A DNA stretch of 64,000 nucleotides from Limosilactobacillus caecicola (GTDB lineage: Bacteria; Bacillota; Bacilli; Lactobacillales; Lactobacillaceae), in the NCBI RefSeq assembly GCF_943192935.1, contig NZ_CALPCI010000002.1, forward strand, positions 124,001-188,000, in the 5' to 3' direction. The notes under the pieces were generated by a model that worked only from the letters and a program-made list of their open reading frames with translations, was not told the DNA's origin and did not search any database. Shown here in pieces: positions 50,652 through 58,872 of this stretch. Position 1 is the first letter of the stretch, and each line of letters starts with the position of its first letter. Both the position numbers and the translations under genes were made by a program.

Positions 50652-51080
50652 ATGAAATTTTCTTACAAATTGAGTGACGCCATTCACTTGCTTAGTTACC
50701 TATATATTTACAAAGATGGCGACCTTTCCAGTCGGGCAATCGCTAATAGTATCGAATCAAACCCGAGCGTTGTGCGTCAATTGATGTCTGATTTACGGAA
50801 TGCGGGGTTAATCAAAACACATAAGGGGGCTGCAAAACCAGAATTAGCCAAAGATTTGGCAGACATCTCAATGTTAGAGGTCTTTAATGCGATCAACATG
50901 GACCATGTTTTAATTCATGTTGATCCAAAAACCAACCCCGAATGTATTGTTGGTGGTAATATCCAGCAGACATTAGAAAAATACTACGCGCAAATTCAAA
51001 CGCAAGCATTTGAAAAGATGCGGACAATTACGCTGGCTGATGTCGTGAATGACATTTTGACTAACCAGAGTGTGCGTTAG
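50652..51080 (+). CDS. Rrf2-family regulator 2
   Basis: 142 residues, paralogue of the previous regulator. SYKLSDAIHLLSYLYIYKDG, RAIANSIESNPSVVRQLMSD, and the shared NPECIVGGNIQQ with one Cys. The start has only a weak ribosome site; 58 nt upstream a perfect GGAGG is wasted on a four-codon frame (ATGATGAAAAAGTAA, 50600-50614). Confidence 0.85.
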   Translation: MKFSYKLSDAIHLLSYLYIYKDGDLSSRAIANSIESNPSVVRQLMSDLRNAGLIKTHKGAAKPELAKDLADISMLEVFNAINMDHVLIHVDPKTNPECIVGGNIQQTLEKYYAQIQTQAFEKMRTITLADVVNDILTNQSVR

Positions 51081-51092
51081 GATTAAAGCATA

Positions 51093-51120
51093 AAGATCAG
51101 GCTTTTGCCTGGTCTTTTTT
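51093..51120 (+). terminator. Terminator after rrf2 2
   Basis: AAGATCAGGC and GCCTGGTCTT with TTT loop, then TTTTT. Confidence 0.88.
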
Positions 51121-51192
51121 AGCCAATGTTAAGAAAACGCTATCACCAAGGAGTGCTATAATGAGGTTACTAAAAATAAGGAGATGTTGAAA

Positions 51193-52590
51193 ATGGCACT
51201 CAATTTTCCGGCTTATAACCAAACGGAAATTCTTGATTTCTTGAAAGCACAAGTAACCGATGGGACGGTCGTGACTGATCCTGAAAAGGTTGATGAACAT
51301 TCCTACAGCAAGCAATTAGCTGGGCAACATGGTCCGGCGCTGGCGTTCATTGAAGCTGGATCGATCGCTGATGTGCAAGGGGTAATGAAAGCAGCTCGCC
51401 GTTTTCATATTCCAGTCGTCACCCAAAACCGCTTTACGAGTACTGTGATTGGTGCCGATGCGGTTGATGGCGCCTTCATTCTCTCAACAGCGAAAATGGA
51501 TCAGATCCTGGAGTTAAACACTGAGGACGCATATGCAGTGGTCCAACCTGGGGTGATTAATAATGATTTAGACCAAGCAGCTCGTCAACATGGCCTCTTT
51601 TATGCTCCTGACCCGGCTTCCAAGAAAATGTCAGGAATTGGTGGGAATGTTGCCACGAACGCTGGTGGTTTAAGCGGTGTTCGTTATGGGTCCACGCGGG
51701 ATAATGTTTTAGGACTGAAGGTAGTCCTGGCTGATGGCAAGGTCCTGGATCTGGGTGGTAAGACCACCAAGCAGGCCTTTGGCTATGATCTCACGCAATT
51801 GTTTGTTGGTTCTGAAGGAACACTGGTTGTCATTGTCGAAATCACGGTCAAACTGATGCCACTGCCTTTGGGTGATTCACTGATGGGCCTGGCCTTCTTT
51901 AAGAATATGGAAACTTTGGCTAAGGCCACGACAGAGTTGCGGATGTCCGGGATTTACCCGGCAATGTTGGAAGCCATGGACGCGAATACACTGCGGGCGC
52001 TCGATGAATACCGCCATACCTCATTAGCTGGTGAAAATAGTGCGGCCCTCATTTTCCGGGTGGATTCGATTTCGCCAGAAGGACGGCAGATTGTTGACCA
52101 GATTATGGATAAGTACGGTGCGGAAAATATTCGGCTCGCCACTGATGAAAAGCAACAGGAAGAAATTATTAGTCTCAGACAAGACATGTTGCCAGCCATC
52201 TTTACTGGTCGCAGTGCTGTGATGGAAGATATGGCGGCGCCAACCTCGAAGATGGCCGAACTGGTTGCCTATATTCAGCAATTAAGTGCTGAACATGATG
52301 ACCTCCAGATTTTTACTGCGGGCCATGCTGGCGATGGTAACTTGCATCCAACTGTTACGTGGAGTAAGGACGTTACTGAGACGCCCGAGAGTGTCAATGA
52401 AGTTCTTCAAGCAATGTTCAAGAAGGCTCTCGAACTCGATGGGACCATCTCTGGAGAACACGCCGTTGGAATGCTCAAAAACCAGTGGAATAATGTCGAA
52501 TTGGGTGAAGAAGTTGATTGGGTTCAACACCAGATTAAGGCTTTGTTTGACCCAATGAACTTGTTAAACCCGAAACGCAAGATTGATTAA
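51193..52590 (+). CDS. GlcD-like FAD-linked 2-hydroxyacid dehydrogenase
   Basis: 465 residues. FAD-binding type 4 domain (QGVMKAARRFHIPVVTQNRF, GIGGNVATNAGGLSGVRYGS about 155-175) and FAD-oxidase C domain (FTAGHAGDGNLHPTV and GTISGEHAVGMLK near the end). Family includes D-lactate dehydrogenase and glycolate oxidase subunit D. The partner electron acceptor is unclear; flavodoxin or quinone are options. AAGGAG 9 nt before ATG 51193. Confidence 0.87.
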   Translation: MALNFPAYNQTEILDFLKAQVTDGTVVTDPEKVDEHSYSKQLAGQHGPALAFIEAGSIADVQGVMKAARRFHIPVVTQNRFTSTVIGADAVDGAFILSTAKMDQILELNTEDAYAVVQPGVINNDLDQAARQHGLFYAPDPASKKMSGIGGNVATNAGGLSGVRYGSTRDNVLGLKVVLADGKVLDLGGKTTKQAFGYDLTQLFVGSEGTLVVIVEITVKLMPLPLGDSLMGLAFFKNMETLAKATTELRMSGIYPAMLEAMDANTLRALDEYRHTSLAGENSAALIFRVDSISPEGRQIVDQIMDKYGAENIRLATDEKQQEEIISLRQDMLPAIFTGRSAVMEDMAAPTSKMAELVAYIQQLSAEHDDLQIFTAGHAGDGNLHPTVTWSKDVTETPESVNEVLQAMFKKALELDGTISGEHAVGMLKNQWNNVELGEEVDWVQHQIKALFDPMNLLNPKRKID

Positions 52591-52620
52591 GGAGGGTATC
52601 AAGAAACGATTCGGACTTAG

Positions 52621-52675
52621 TCGACAAAAAATTTGTCGATAATCCCTGTACCGATCCAAAGGGGACAAAATTGTC
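52621..52675 (+). promoter_or_regulatory. Two TTGTC-type operators
   Basis: TCGACAAAAAATTTGTCGA (52621-52639) and GACAAAATTGTC (52664-52675) share the half-site GACAA/TTGTC. They lie upstream of the Old Yellow Enzyme promoter at 52700; probable regulator binding sites (HxlR or Rrf2 candidates nearby). Confidence 0.6.
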
Positions 52676-52699
52676 ACTAGCGGTCGTTAAAGTGCCTAC

Positions 52700-52728
52700 T
52701 TCACAAATCATCACTTACTCCTTATATT
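52700..52728 (+). promoter_or_regulatory. Promoter of Old Yellow Enzyme-hxlR operon
   Basis: TTCACA (52700-52705), 17-bp spacer, TATATT (52723-52728). Confidence 0.65.
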
Positions 52729-52763
52729 GTAAGCAGCAATTCAATAAAGGAGTTTAAAGTCAG

Positions 52764-53939
52764 ATGAGTAAGGATTACCAATTTTTGAAGCCGTATCAGT
52801 TCACTAACGGGGTGACACTACCAAACCGAATCGTTATGGCTCCGGTAACAACCCAGTCGAGTTTTTTTGATGGGACAGTTTCAGATGAAGAAGTGAAATT
52901 TTACAAAATGCGGTCTGGCGTCGGGATGGTAATTGTCGAAGTGGCAAATATCAACAAAGATGGCAAGGGATTTGAAGGAGAATTATCAGTTGCCGATGAC
53001 CGGTTTATTCCTGGCCTGCGGAAGTTAGCGAACGCAGTTCATTCCAAGGGCTCAAAGGCGGTTCTCCAAATTTTTGATGCCGGTCGCAAAACTAGTCGAC
53101 AAATTTTACGTGGTGATCAGCCACGCAGTGCGAGCGCGGTGGCTCCACATCGAAACCCTGATGAAGTCCCTCGAGCATTGACTGAACAGGAGGTTGAACA
53201 GGTCATTCGTGACTTTGGTGCCGCCTCCGTTCGGGCAATCAAGGCCGGCTTTGATGGTGTCGAAATTCACGGGGCTAATACATACCTTCTCCAACAATTT
53301 TTCTCTCCGCATAGTAATCAACGTACTGATCGCTGGGGTGGTGATGTTTACCAACGAATGAATTTTGCTAAAGCAGTGATTAAAGAAGTACGTCGGGTAG
53401 TAGACGCAAACGCAGCTCGCCCATTTCTCGTTGGTTATAGATTTTCACCAGAAGAACTGTCCGATCCCGGAATTCGGATTGGTGATACACTTAAGCTTGT
53501 TGACATGTTGAGTGATCAACCGGTGGACTACTTACACACTTCATTGGGTGACCGCAAGCGTTCTTCATTATTGGATCCGGATGATCAGGAATCCCTTAAT
53601 CATAAAATTTTAAAAGTGATTGCGGATCGGAAACCACTGATTGAAGTGGGAAATATTCAATCGCCCGCCGATGCTGAAGCGGCCCTTAACGATGGGGCAG
53701 CCTTAGCGGCAATGGGACGTGAATTATTGCGGGAACCAAACTGGATCGAGAAGGTGCAGGCGGATGACGAGAAAACAATTCGCTATGTACTATCACCAAC
53801 AGATATGGATCTAGTTGGGTTGCCTGGTGGTCTGCAGACGGAATTACGAACGGGCTTTCTTAATGCAATGAATTTTAGTGATCAGCAAACTGCAGATTTT
53901 CGCCATCAATTTGGCCAAATGGAGGGCTTTGGTGGCTAA
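52764..53939 (+). CDS. NADH:flavin oxidoreductase (Old Yellow Enzyme)
   Basis: 391 residues, single TIM-barrel FMN protein. VTLPNRIVMAPVTTQSSFFD at the start, HGANTYLLQQFFSPHSNQRT-DRWGG (active-site His/Asn region and phosphate loop, about 176-200), and EVGNIQSPADAEAALNDGAA. Reduces activated C=C bonds, quinones and similar electrophiles. AAAGGAG precedes the ATG. Followed after 17 bp by hxlR. Confidence 0.9.
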   Translation: MSKDYQFLKPYQFTNGVTLPNRIVMAPVTTQSSFFDGTVSDEEVKFYKMRSGVGMVIVEVANINKDGKGFEGELSVADDRFIPGLRKLANAVHSKGSKAVLQIFDAGRKTSRQILRGDQPRSASAVAPHRNPDEVPRALTEQEVEQVIRDFGAASVRAIKAGFDGVEIHGANTYLLQQFFSPHSNQRTDRWGGDVYQRMNFAKAVIKEVRRVVDANAARPFLVGYRFSPEELSDPGIRIGDTLKLVDMLSDQPVDYLHTSLGDRKRSSLLDPDDQESLNHKILKVIADRKPLIEVGNIQSPADAEAALNDGAALAAMGRELLREPNWIEKVQADDEKTIRYVLSPTDMDLVGLPGGLQTELRTGFLNAMNFSDQQTADFRHQFGQMEGFGG

Positions 53940-53956
53940 GGAGAAGGAGGTTAATT

Positions 53957-54331
53957 GTGCGCAAAATTTATCATATTGCCGTGGAAGCAACCTTAGATGT
54001 GATTGGCGGTAAATGGAAGCCAATCATCCTATGTCACCTTGGTCAGGGAACACTCCGTACTGGAGAACTGGCGCGACTAATTCCGAATGTCTCACAACGA
54101 GTTTTGACACGTCAGTTACGTGAGTTGGAAGCTGACCGCATTGTTCAACGGCGGGTGTATAAGCAGGTTCCGCCGAAAGTTGAGTATTCGTTGACTGACG
54201 AAGGGCGGAGCTTACGAGACATCCTGATTGCCATGTCCGAGTGGGGTGAAAACCGGGTTCAAGAAGCTCAAGAGCAGGGGAAGGACGTCAAAATTCTCAA
54301 TCACAACCAAGCTGGTTTTCATCAAATGTAA
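53957..54331 (+). CDS. HxlR-family regulator
   Basis: 124 residues. VEATLDVIGGKWKPIILCHL, then RQLRELEADRIVQRRVYKQV, the HxlR winged helix. The Cys that normally precedes 'VE-TLDxIGGKW' (YodB, QorR redox sensor) is Ile7 here; a different Cys lies at 26. Starts at GTG after GGAGG. Same operon as the Old Yellow Enzyme. Confidence 0.9.
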   Translation: MRKIYHIAVEATLDVIGGKWKPIILCHLGQGTLRTGELARLIPNVSQRVLTRQLRELEADRIVQRRVYKQVPPKVEYSLTDEGRSLRDILIAMSEWGENRVQEAQEQGKDVKILNHNQAGFHQM

Positions 54332-54341
54332 ATTAACGTGT

Positions 54342-54391
54342 AAAATCGCCGTTATTTTTCGCTGAGATGTGAAAGATAGGGGCGATTTTTT
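54342..54391 (+). terminator. Terminator after hxlR
   Basis: AAAATCGCC and GGCGATTTT with a long 30-nt loop, then TT. Confidence 0.65.
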
Positions 54392-54400
54392 AATTGGCTA

Positions 54401-54415
54401 GCATACGAATTATGC
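54401..54415 (+). promoter_or_regulatory. Palindromic operator candidate
   Basis: GCATA-CGAAT-TATGC, followed by further CATAC copies at 54415 and 54423. Upstream of the 24-residue ORF. Confidence 0.4.
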
Positions 54416-54508
54416 ATACTATCATACCCATTAAGTAATTTTTTATTAGTGGTATCTTCCATATAATAAAACCATCAAGAAATGGAAATCAGAAAAGAGG
54501 TCGTTAAC

Positions 54509-54583
54509 ATGTTGAATCAATTAATTGGCTTGGCTGTCTTGATCGGCGTTCTGGTTATCTTACCACTCGCCCCACGGAATTAA
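54509..54583 (+). CDS. Small hydrophobic peptide (24 aa)
   Basis: MLNQLIGLAVLIGVLVILPL-APRN: one membrane helix with a short positive tail. A GAGG site lies 8 nt before the ATG. It precedes MerR promoter D. Could be a membrane micropeptide or the residue of a larger gene. Confidence 0.45.
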   Translation: MLNQLIGLAVLIGVLVILPLAPRN

Positions 54584-54596
54584 GGTTGTAAACTAC

Positions 54597-54627
54597 TTGC
54601 CTTGCAGTGAACTACAAGGATTAGGAT
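54597..54627 (+). promoter_or_regulatory. MerR-type promoter D (19-bp spacer)
   Basis: TTGCCT (54597-54602), 19-bp spacer, TAGGAT (54622-54627). The spacer carries CTTGCAGT-GA-ACTACAAG, one half identical to promoter B. Upstream of aldo/keto reductase 3. Confidence 0.78.
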
Positions 54628-54665
54628 ATGGGCGAAAATATGAAGTTTCATTGAGGTGATAGGTT

Positions 54666-55454
54666 ATGGAAAAGTTTAAGTTGAACAATGATGTTGAAAT
54701 GCCAAAGGCTGGTTTAGGGACCTTTCGGATGTCATCAGCTGCAGCCCAACAGGCGGTTGAAGACGCGATTGCGGCTGGTTATCAATTAATCGACACTGCC
54801 GAAGGGTATTACAACGAAGATGGTGTTGGTCGTGGTATTCGTAACTCCGGCGTTGATCGTAAGAAGCTCTTTGTCAGCACGAAGCTTTGGACAACTTCAT
54901 ATACTGATTTGGATGCGGTCGATAAGGCACTGGACCGGTTGGGCTTAGACTACATCGACCTGCTGTTTATTCATCAACCGAGTGGTGATTGGAAGACGGC
55001 CTACCGGACTTTAGAAAAGGCCTACCGTGCTGGTAAGATTCGCGCGATTGGGATCTCAAACTTTGACCGGCGTGATTCTTTATTGAAGGAAGTATTAGAC
55101 TTTGCGGAAATTAAGCCCCAAGTTTTACAAGCTGAAGCCCACCCGTACTTCCCACAAACTGCTGCTCGTGAAATCTTGAAGCCGTATGGCACCCGTTTAA
55201 TGGCTTGGTACCCACTTGGTTCTGGTGACAGTTCTTTAATGAATGAACCAATCTTTACCAAATTGGCAGACAAGTACCACAAGTCCAACGCGCAAATTAT
55301 TCTCCGTTGGCACACCCAGATGGGCTTTATTGTGATTCCTGGGTCGACGAATCCACAACACATTAAGGACAACATTGATATCTTTGACTTTACTTTGACA
55401 GATGACGAAATGGCTGAGATCGCCAAGGTTAACAAGAATCGTCGTTACTACTAA
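54666..55454 (+). CDS. Aldo/keto reductase 3
   Basis: 262 residues. LIDTAEGYYNEDGVG (D,Y), VSTKLWTTS (K), LFIHQPSGD (H), and IPGSTNPQHIKDNIDIFDFT for NADPH. Slightly shorter than reductases 1 and 2. GAGGTGATAGGTT precedes the ATG. Under MerR promoter D, and followed by an NmrA-like gene 22 bp later, the same pairing as 45177-46061. Confidence 0.9.
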   Translation: MEKFKLNNDVEMPKAGLGTFRMSSAAAQQAVEDAIAAGYQLIDTAEGYYNEDGVGRGIRNSGVDRKKLFVSTKLWTTSYTDLDAVDKALDRLGLDYIDLLFIHQPSGDWKTAYRTLEKAYRAGKIRAIGISNFDRRDSLLKEVLDFAEIKPQVLQAEAHPYFPQTAAREILKPYGTRLMAWYPLGSGDSSLMNEPIFTKLADKYHKSNAQIILRWHTQMGFIVIPGSTNPQHIKDNIDIFDFTLTDDEMAEIAKVNKNRRYY

Positions 55455-55476
55455 ACAATTTTTGGAGGTTTAAATT

Positions 55477-56142
55477 ATGAAGTTAGCAATTTTAGCGGCT
55501 AACGGGCAAATCGCCCGGCTCGTTGAAGACCGGATTTTAAATGAAGATCAATTTAAGGATGTTGAATTAACGTTAATGCTGCGCAACACCAATCGACTAG
55601 CCAACCTGAAGAATACCCCCCGGGTTACCTTAGTCGAAGGGGATCTGAACAATCCTGCCGATGTTGAAAAGGCGATTGAAGGGCAAGACATGGTTTTCAA
55701 TGCGGTCATTGATCATGATGATGGTCAAAACCGGCCAACTCACAATATTATCAACGCGATGAAGAAGGACGGCGTGGATCGTTTGATTTTAACCAACTTG
55801 TTGGGGATTTACGATGAAGTGCCAGGCGCCTTTGGTAAGTGGAATCGGGACATGTGTTTCGGTGGCACAGTTAGTGACACTGATGCGCCAGTAGTTTCCG
55901 ATCGCTTGGCCGCAGAATCTGGCCTTGATTACACGACCCTGCGTTTGCCATGGTTGAACGACCGGGATGAAATCAAGTACACGATCACGCACAAGGGTGA
56001 CGAATTCGTCGGGGTATCTGGTTCCCGGAAGAGTATTGCTGACGTGGTTTTGAAGATCGTGGCAGATCCAACCTTTGGTAGTCGTGATAGTTTGGGCATC
56101 GCTGATCCGGATACTCAGGGCAGCGACCGTCCGGTTTATTAA
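55477..56142 (+). CDS. NAD(P)-binding NmrA-like protein 3
   Basis: 221 residues. KLAILAANGQIARLVEDRIL has AANGQIA, so two of three Rossmann glycines are gone. LVEGDLNNPADVEKAIEGQD and YTTLRLPWLNDRDEIKY match the other copies. Cofactor binding may be altered. GGAGG precedes the ATG. Confidence 0.82.
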   Translation: MKLAILAANGQIARLVEDRILNEDQFKDVELTLMLRNTNRLANLKNTPRVTLVEGDLNNPADVEKAIEGQDMVFNAVIDHDDGQNRPTHNIINAMKKDGVDRLILTNLLGIYDEVPGAFGKWNRDMCFGGTVSDTDAPVVSDRLAAESGLDYTTLRLPWLNDRDEIKYTITHKGDEFVGVSGSRKSIADVVLKIVADPTFGSRDSLGIADPDTQGSDRPVY

Positions 56143-56203
56143 TTAACGTCATTTTGGGGACTCTTTAATGAGCCCTTTTTCATTGAAAGGAATGAATAAC
56201 GAA

Positions 56204-57193
56204 ATGGATACTCGAACACTCGGCAATGACTTGGAGGTTACCGCAATTGGTCTTGGTTGTATGGGGTTTTCGCATGGTTATGGTAAGCCCACTGACGTCG
56301 ATGAAGCGGTCAAAAATATTCGAGCTGCCTTTGAGATGGGCTACCGGTTCTTTGATACCGCCGAAATCTATCAAGGAACTAACCCAGATGGTTCGATCAA
56401 TTATAATGAATCAATCGTTGGTCAGGCCCTCCACGATGTTCGTGACCAGGTTGTAATTGCCACCAAATTTGGGATTGCTGCACATGAGGGAAATGGCCTC
56501 AAAGTTGACTCTAGCCCAGAGACGATTCGTCGGTCGGTAGAAGGTTCTCTAAAGCGACTAAATACTGACCACATCGATCTGTATTACCAACACCGGATTG
56601 ATCCAAGCGTTGAACCGGAAACGGTGGCGAAAGTAATGCAAGAATTGATCAATGAAGGTAAGATTACTCATTGGGGAATATCGGAAGCCAATGAAGATTA
56701 TCTTCGCCGGGCCAACGCTGTCTGCAAGGTGACTGCCGTACAAAATCGGTATTCGATGATGTACCGAGACTACGAAAAGCTCTTCCCAGTTTTGGAAGAA
56801 TTAAACGTTGGGTTAGTTGCCTTCTCGCCGCTTGCTAACGGCTTATTAACGGGACAAATTCACCAGAGTAAGTTTAGCGAAGGTGACTTGCGCAATAAAA
56901 TGCCGCAGTTCAGTGAGCAGGCTTACCAAAAGAATCGGGAATTGATGGAATTATTGACCAAGATTGCGGATCGCCACGCTGCAACGCCGGCGCAAATTTC
57001 TTTGGCATGGATGATCAATAAAAAGCCTTACATTGTGCCAATTCCAGGAAGTCGGCACCTTAACCGCATCAAGGACAATCTCGCCGCTGCAGATATTAAG
57101 ATGTCAAAAGAAGAAGTTCAACAAATTGATGCAGCATTGGATGCCGTGCCAATGTCAGATGTTTTTGGTGGGACGAAGGTTGAGAAAAAATAG
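56204..57193 (+). CDS. Aldo/keto reductase 4 (IolS/YhdN-like)
   Basis: 329 residues, a longer subfamily. LGNDLEVTAIGLGCMGFSHG at the start, FFDTAEIYQGTNPDG (D,Y), IATKFGIAAHEG (K), LYYQHRIDPSVEPE (H), and VPIPGSRHLNRIKDN near the end. AAAGG lies before; ATG 56204 is preferred to 56192. 61 bp after the NmrA-like gene, likely one transcript ending at a 23-bp hairpin. Confidence 0.9.
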   Translation: MDTRTLGNDLEVTAIGLGCMGFSHGYGKPTDVDEAVKNIRAAFEMGYRFFDTAEIYQGTNPDGSINYNESIVGQALHDVRDQVVIATKFGIAAHEGNGLKVDSSPETIRRSVEGSLKRLNTDHIDLYYQHRIDPSVEPETVAKVMQELINEGKITHWGISEANEDYLRRANAVCKVTAVQNRYSMMYRDYEKLFPVLEELNVGLVAFSPLANGLLTGQIHQSKFSEGDLRNKMPQFSEQAYQKNRELMELLTKIADRHAATPAQISLAWMINKKPYIVPIPGSRHLNRIKDNLAAADIKMSKEEVQQIDAALDAVPMSDVFGGTKVEKK

Positions 57194-57206
57194 GGTTGGA
57201 TAAACA

Positions 57207-57262
57207 AAGTGGGAGCGTTACAGAAGTCGTTTACGACTTCTGTAACGCTCCCACTTCTTTAT
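57207..57262. terminator. Perfect 23-bp hairpin terminator
   Basis: Arms 57207-57229 and 57234-57256 are perfectly complementary over 23 bp with a TTTA loop. They begin AAGTGGGAGCGTTACAG. TTTATTTT follows. It serves the plus-strand reductase and the minus-strand relic. Confidence 0.9.
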
Positions 57263-57263
57263 T

Positions 57264-57388
57264 TTAGTTTACAATCACGACCACTTTTCCTAAACTATGG
57301 GCACTTTCCAAGTATTCGTGTGCTTGGGGACTTCTTGATAGATCAAATTTTCAGGTCCACCAGCTTTGTGGATCACAACTGCTTTCAT
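57264..57388 (-). pseudogene. Quinone oxidoreductase relic (large internal deletion)
   Basis: Minus strand starts with a good GGGAG site and MKAVVIHKAGGPENLIYQEVP, the N-terminus of a zinc-type/quinone MDR dehydrogenase. It then jumps, in another frame, to AHEYLESAHSLGKVVVIVN and the stop, the normal C-terminus. About 280 central codons have been lost. Confidence 0.8.
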
Positions 57389-57519
57389 TTGACGTTTCTC
57401 CCATCCTTTTGCTGTAATTGCTTTGATTACATTATACTCGTATAATGCTAAATACATAATCATAATTTAAATCATTCGTAACCAATAAGATTACAGACAA
57501 TACAGAAATGGGGGATTGG

Positions 57520-58770
57520 ATGGCAATTAAACAACCGCTTGCCGATCGCATGCGGCCGACAACGTTAGACGAAATGGCGGGACAAACGCATTTATTAGGA
57601 GCAGGGAAACCATTACGACAAATCATCGAAGGCCACGTCATGATTTCTTTGTTACTCTGGGGACCACCCGGGGTTGGTAAATCAACTTTGGCGTATCTAA
57701 TGGCGCAACAACTGCAATTGCCCTTTGAAAAATTCAATGCCAGTATCGAAAATAAGGCTCAATTACAAAAACTGATCAATGCTCATCCTAACGACAGTTT
57801 TGTCCTCCTATTGGACGAAATTCACCGGTTAACCAAACCGGTTCAAGATTACTTGTTACCGTTTCTCGAAAATGGCAATGTGCTGTTGGTCGGGACGACG
57901 ACGGAAAATCCGATTATGAGTATTACACCCGCAATTCGGTCACGCTGCCAAATCTTTGAATTCCAACCGTTGAAGGCCGATGATATTGAAAAGGTTGTCC
58001 AGCGGGCAGCAACTGATTTGCAAGTACAGCTTTCTCACGAAGAAGCCCACGCGATTGCCAATTCTGGCAATGGCGACGTCCGAGTAGCGTTGAATATGCT
58101 GGATACTCTCCACGCGATGCATGGTGAGCAGATTAATTTAGCGGCAATCGAAGATTTTGCAAGAAATCAACACCTCGCTTACGACAAGGATGCCACTCAG
58201 CATTACGATTACTTATCGGCATTTCAAGATTCCGTTGAGGGCTCGGATACTGATGCGGCACTCTATTACATGGCCGTGCTGTTAGAAGCCGGTGATTTAG
58301 ATTCGGTCATTCGCCGGATCAAGGACGCTGCGGTGCTCACGATTGGCTTAGCCAATCCAGAGCGGGTCAATCAAATCATTAATTTAGCGAATAATGCCCG
58401 TGAAATTGGTTTGCCACGGGCAACTTCACATTTGACGATGGCGACAATTTTACTGTGTATTTCACGACGGTCAGATTCGGTTCGATGGACGTATGCACGA
58501 GCTCAACAGGATGCAATGAACAACCAACAACATCCGATGCCCACCTATCTGCGTGATTCTCATTACAAAGGCGCTCGTGAATTACGTGGTGCTGGTAAAA
58601 TGCTCGATGCCTTTGAACAACCAAACCAGATTGCTAAACAGCAATATCTGCCAACCAATTTAATTGGTCACCACTACTATGTCCCCCGCGACAATCCGAC
58701 CGAACGGGCCTTGTATAATTCTTACCAAAAGATATTTCACTATATTTACGATGATTTAAAGGGCAAATGA
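57520..58770 (+). CDS. rarA: Replication-associated recombination protein A
   Basis: 416 residues. N-terminal PLADRMRPTTLDEMAGQTHL, Walker A GPPGVGKST, Walker B VLLLDEIHRLTK, sensor 1 VGTTTENP, then the MgsA C-terminal tetramerisation part (PTYLRDSHYKGARELRGAGK, YYVPRDNPTERALY). AAA+ ATPase acting at stalled forks. ATG 57520 follows a GGGGGATTGG ribosome site; a 57508 start would precede it. Confidence 0.92.
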   Translation: MAIKQPLADRMRPTTLDEMAGQTHLLGAGKPLRQIIEGHVMISLLLWGPPGVGKSTLAYLMAQQLQLPFEKFNASIENKAQLQKLINAHPNDSFVLLLDEIHRLTKPVQDYLLPFLENGNVLLVGTTTENPIMSITPAIRSRCQIFEFQPLKADDIEKVVQRAATDLQVQLSHEEAHAIANSGNGDVRVALNMLDTLHAMHGEQINLAAIEDFARNQHLAYDKDATQHYDYLSAFQDSVEGSDTDAALYYMAVLLEAGDLDSVIRRIKDAAVLTIGLANPERVNQIINLANNAREIGLPRATSHLTMATILLCISRRSDSVRWTYARAQQDAMNNQQHPMPTYLRDSHYKGARELRGAGKMLDAFEQPNQIAKQQYLPTNLIGHHYYVPRDNPTERALYNSYQKIFHYIYDDLKGK

Positions 58771-58872
58771 CCAAAATAAAGTGCATCTAGTTAGTCGTTT
58801 GATGATATAAAGCTTGCATGCTGTAATGGCTGACGGTTAGCTGTATAATTGCCCCGAAGGGAGGACACACAA

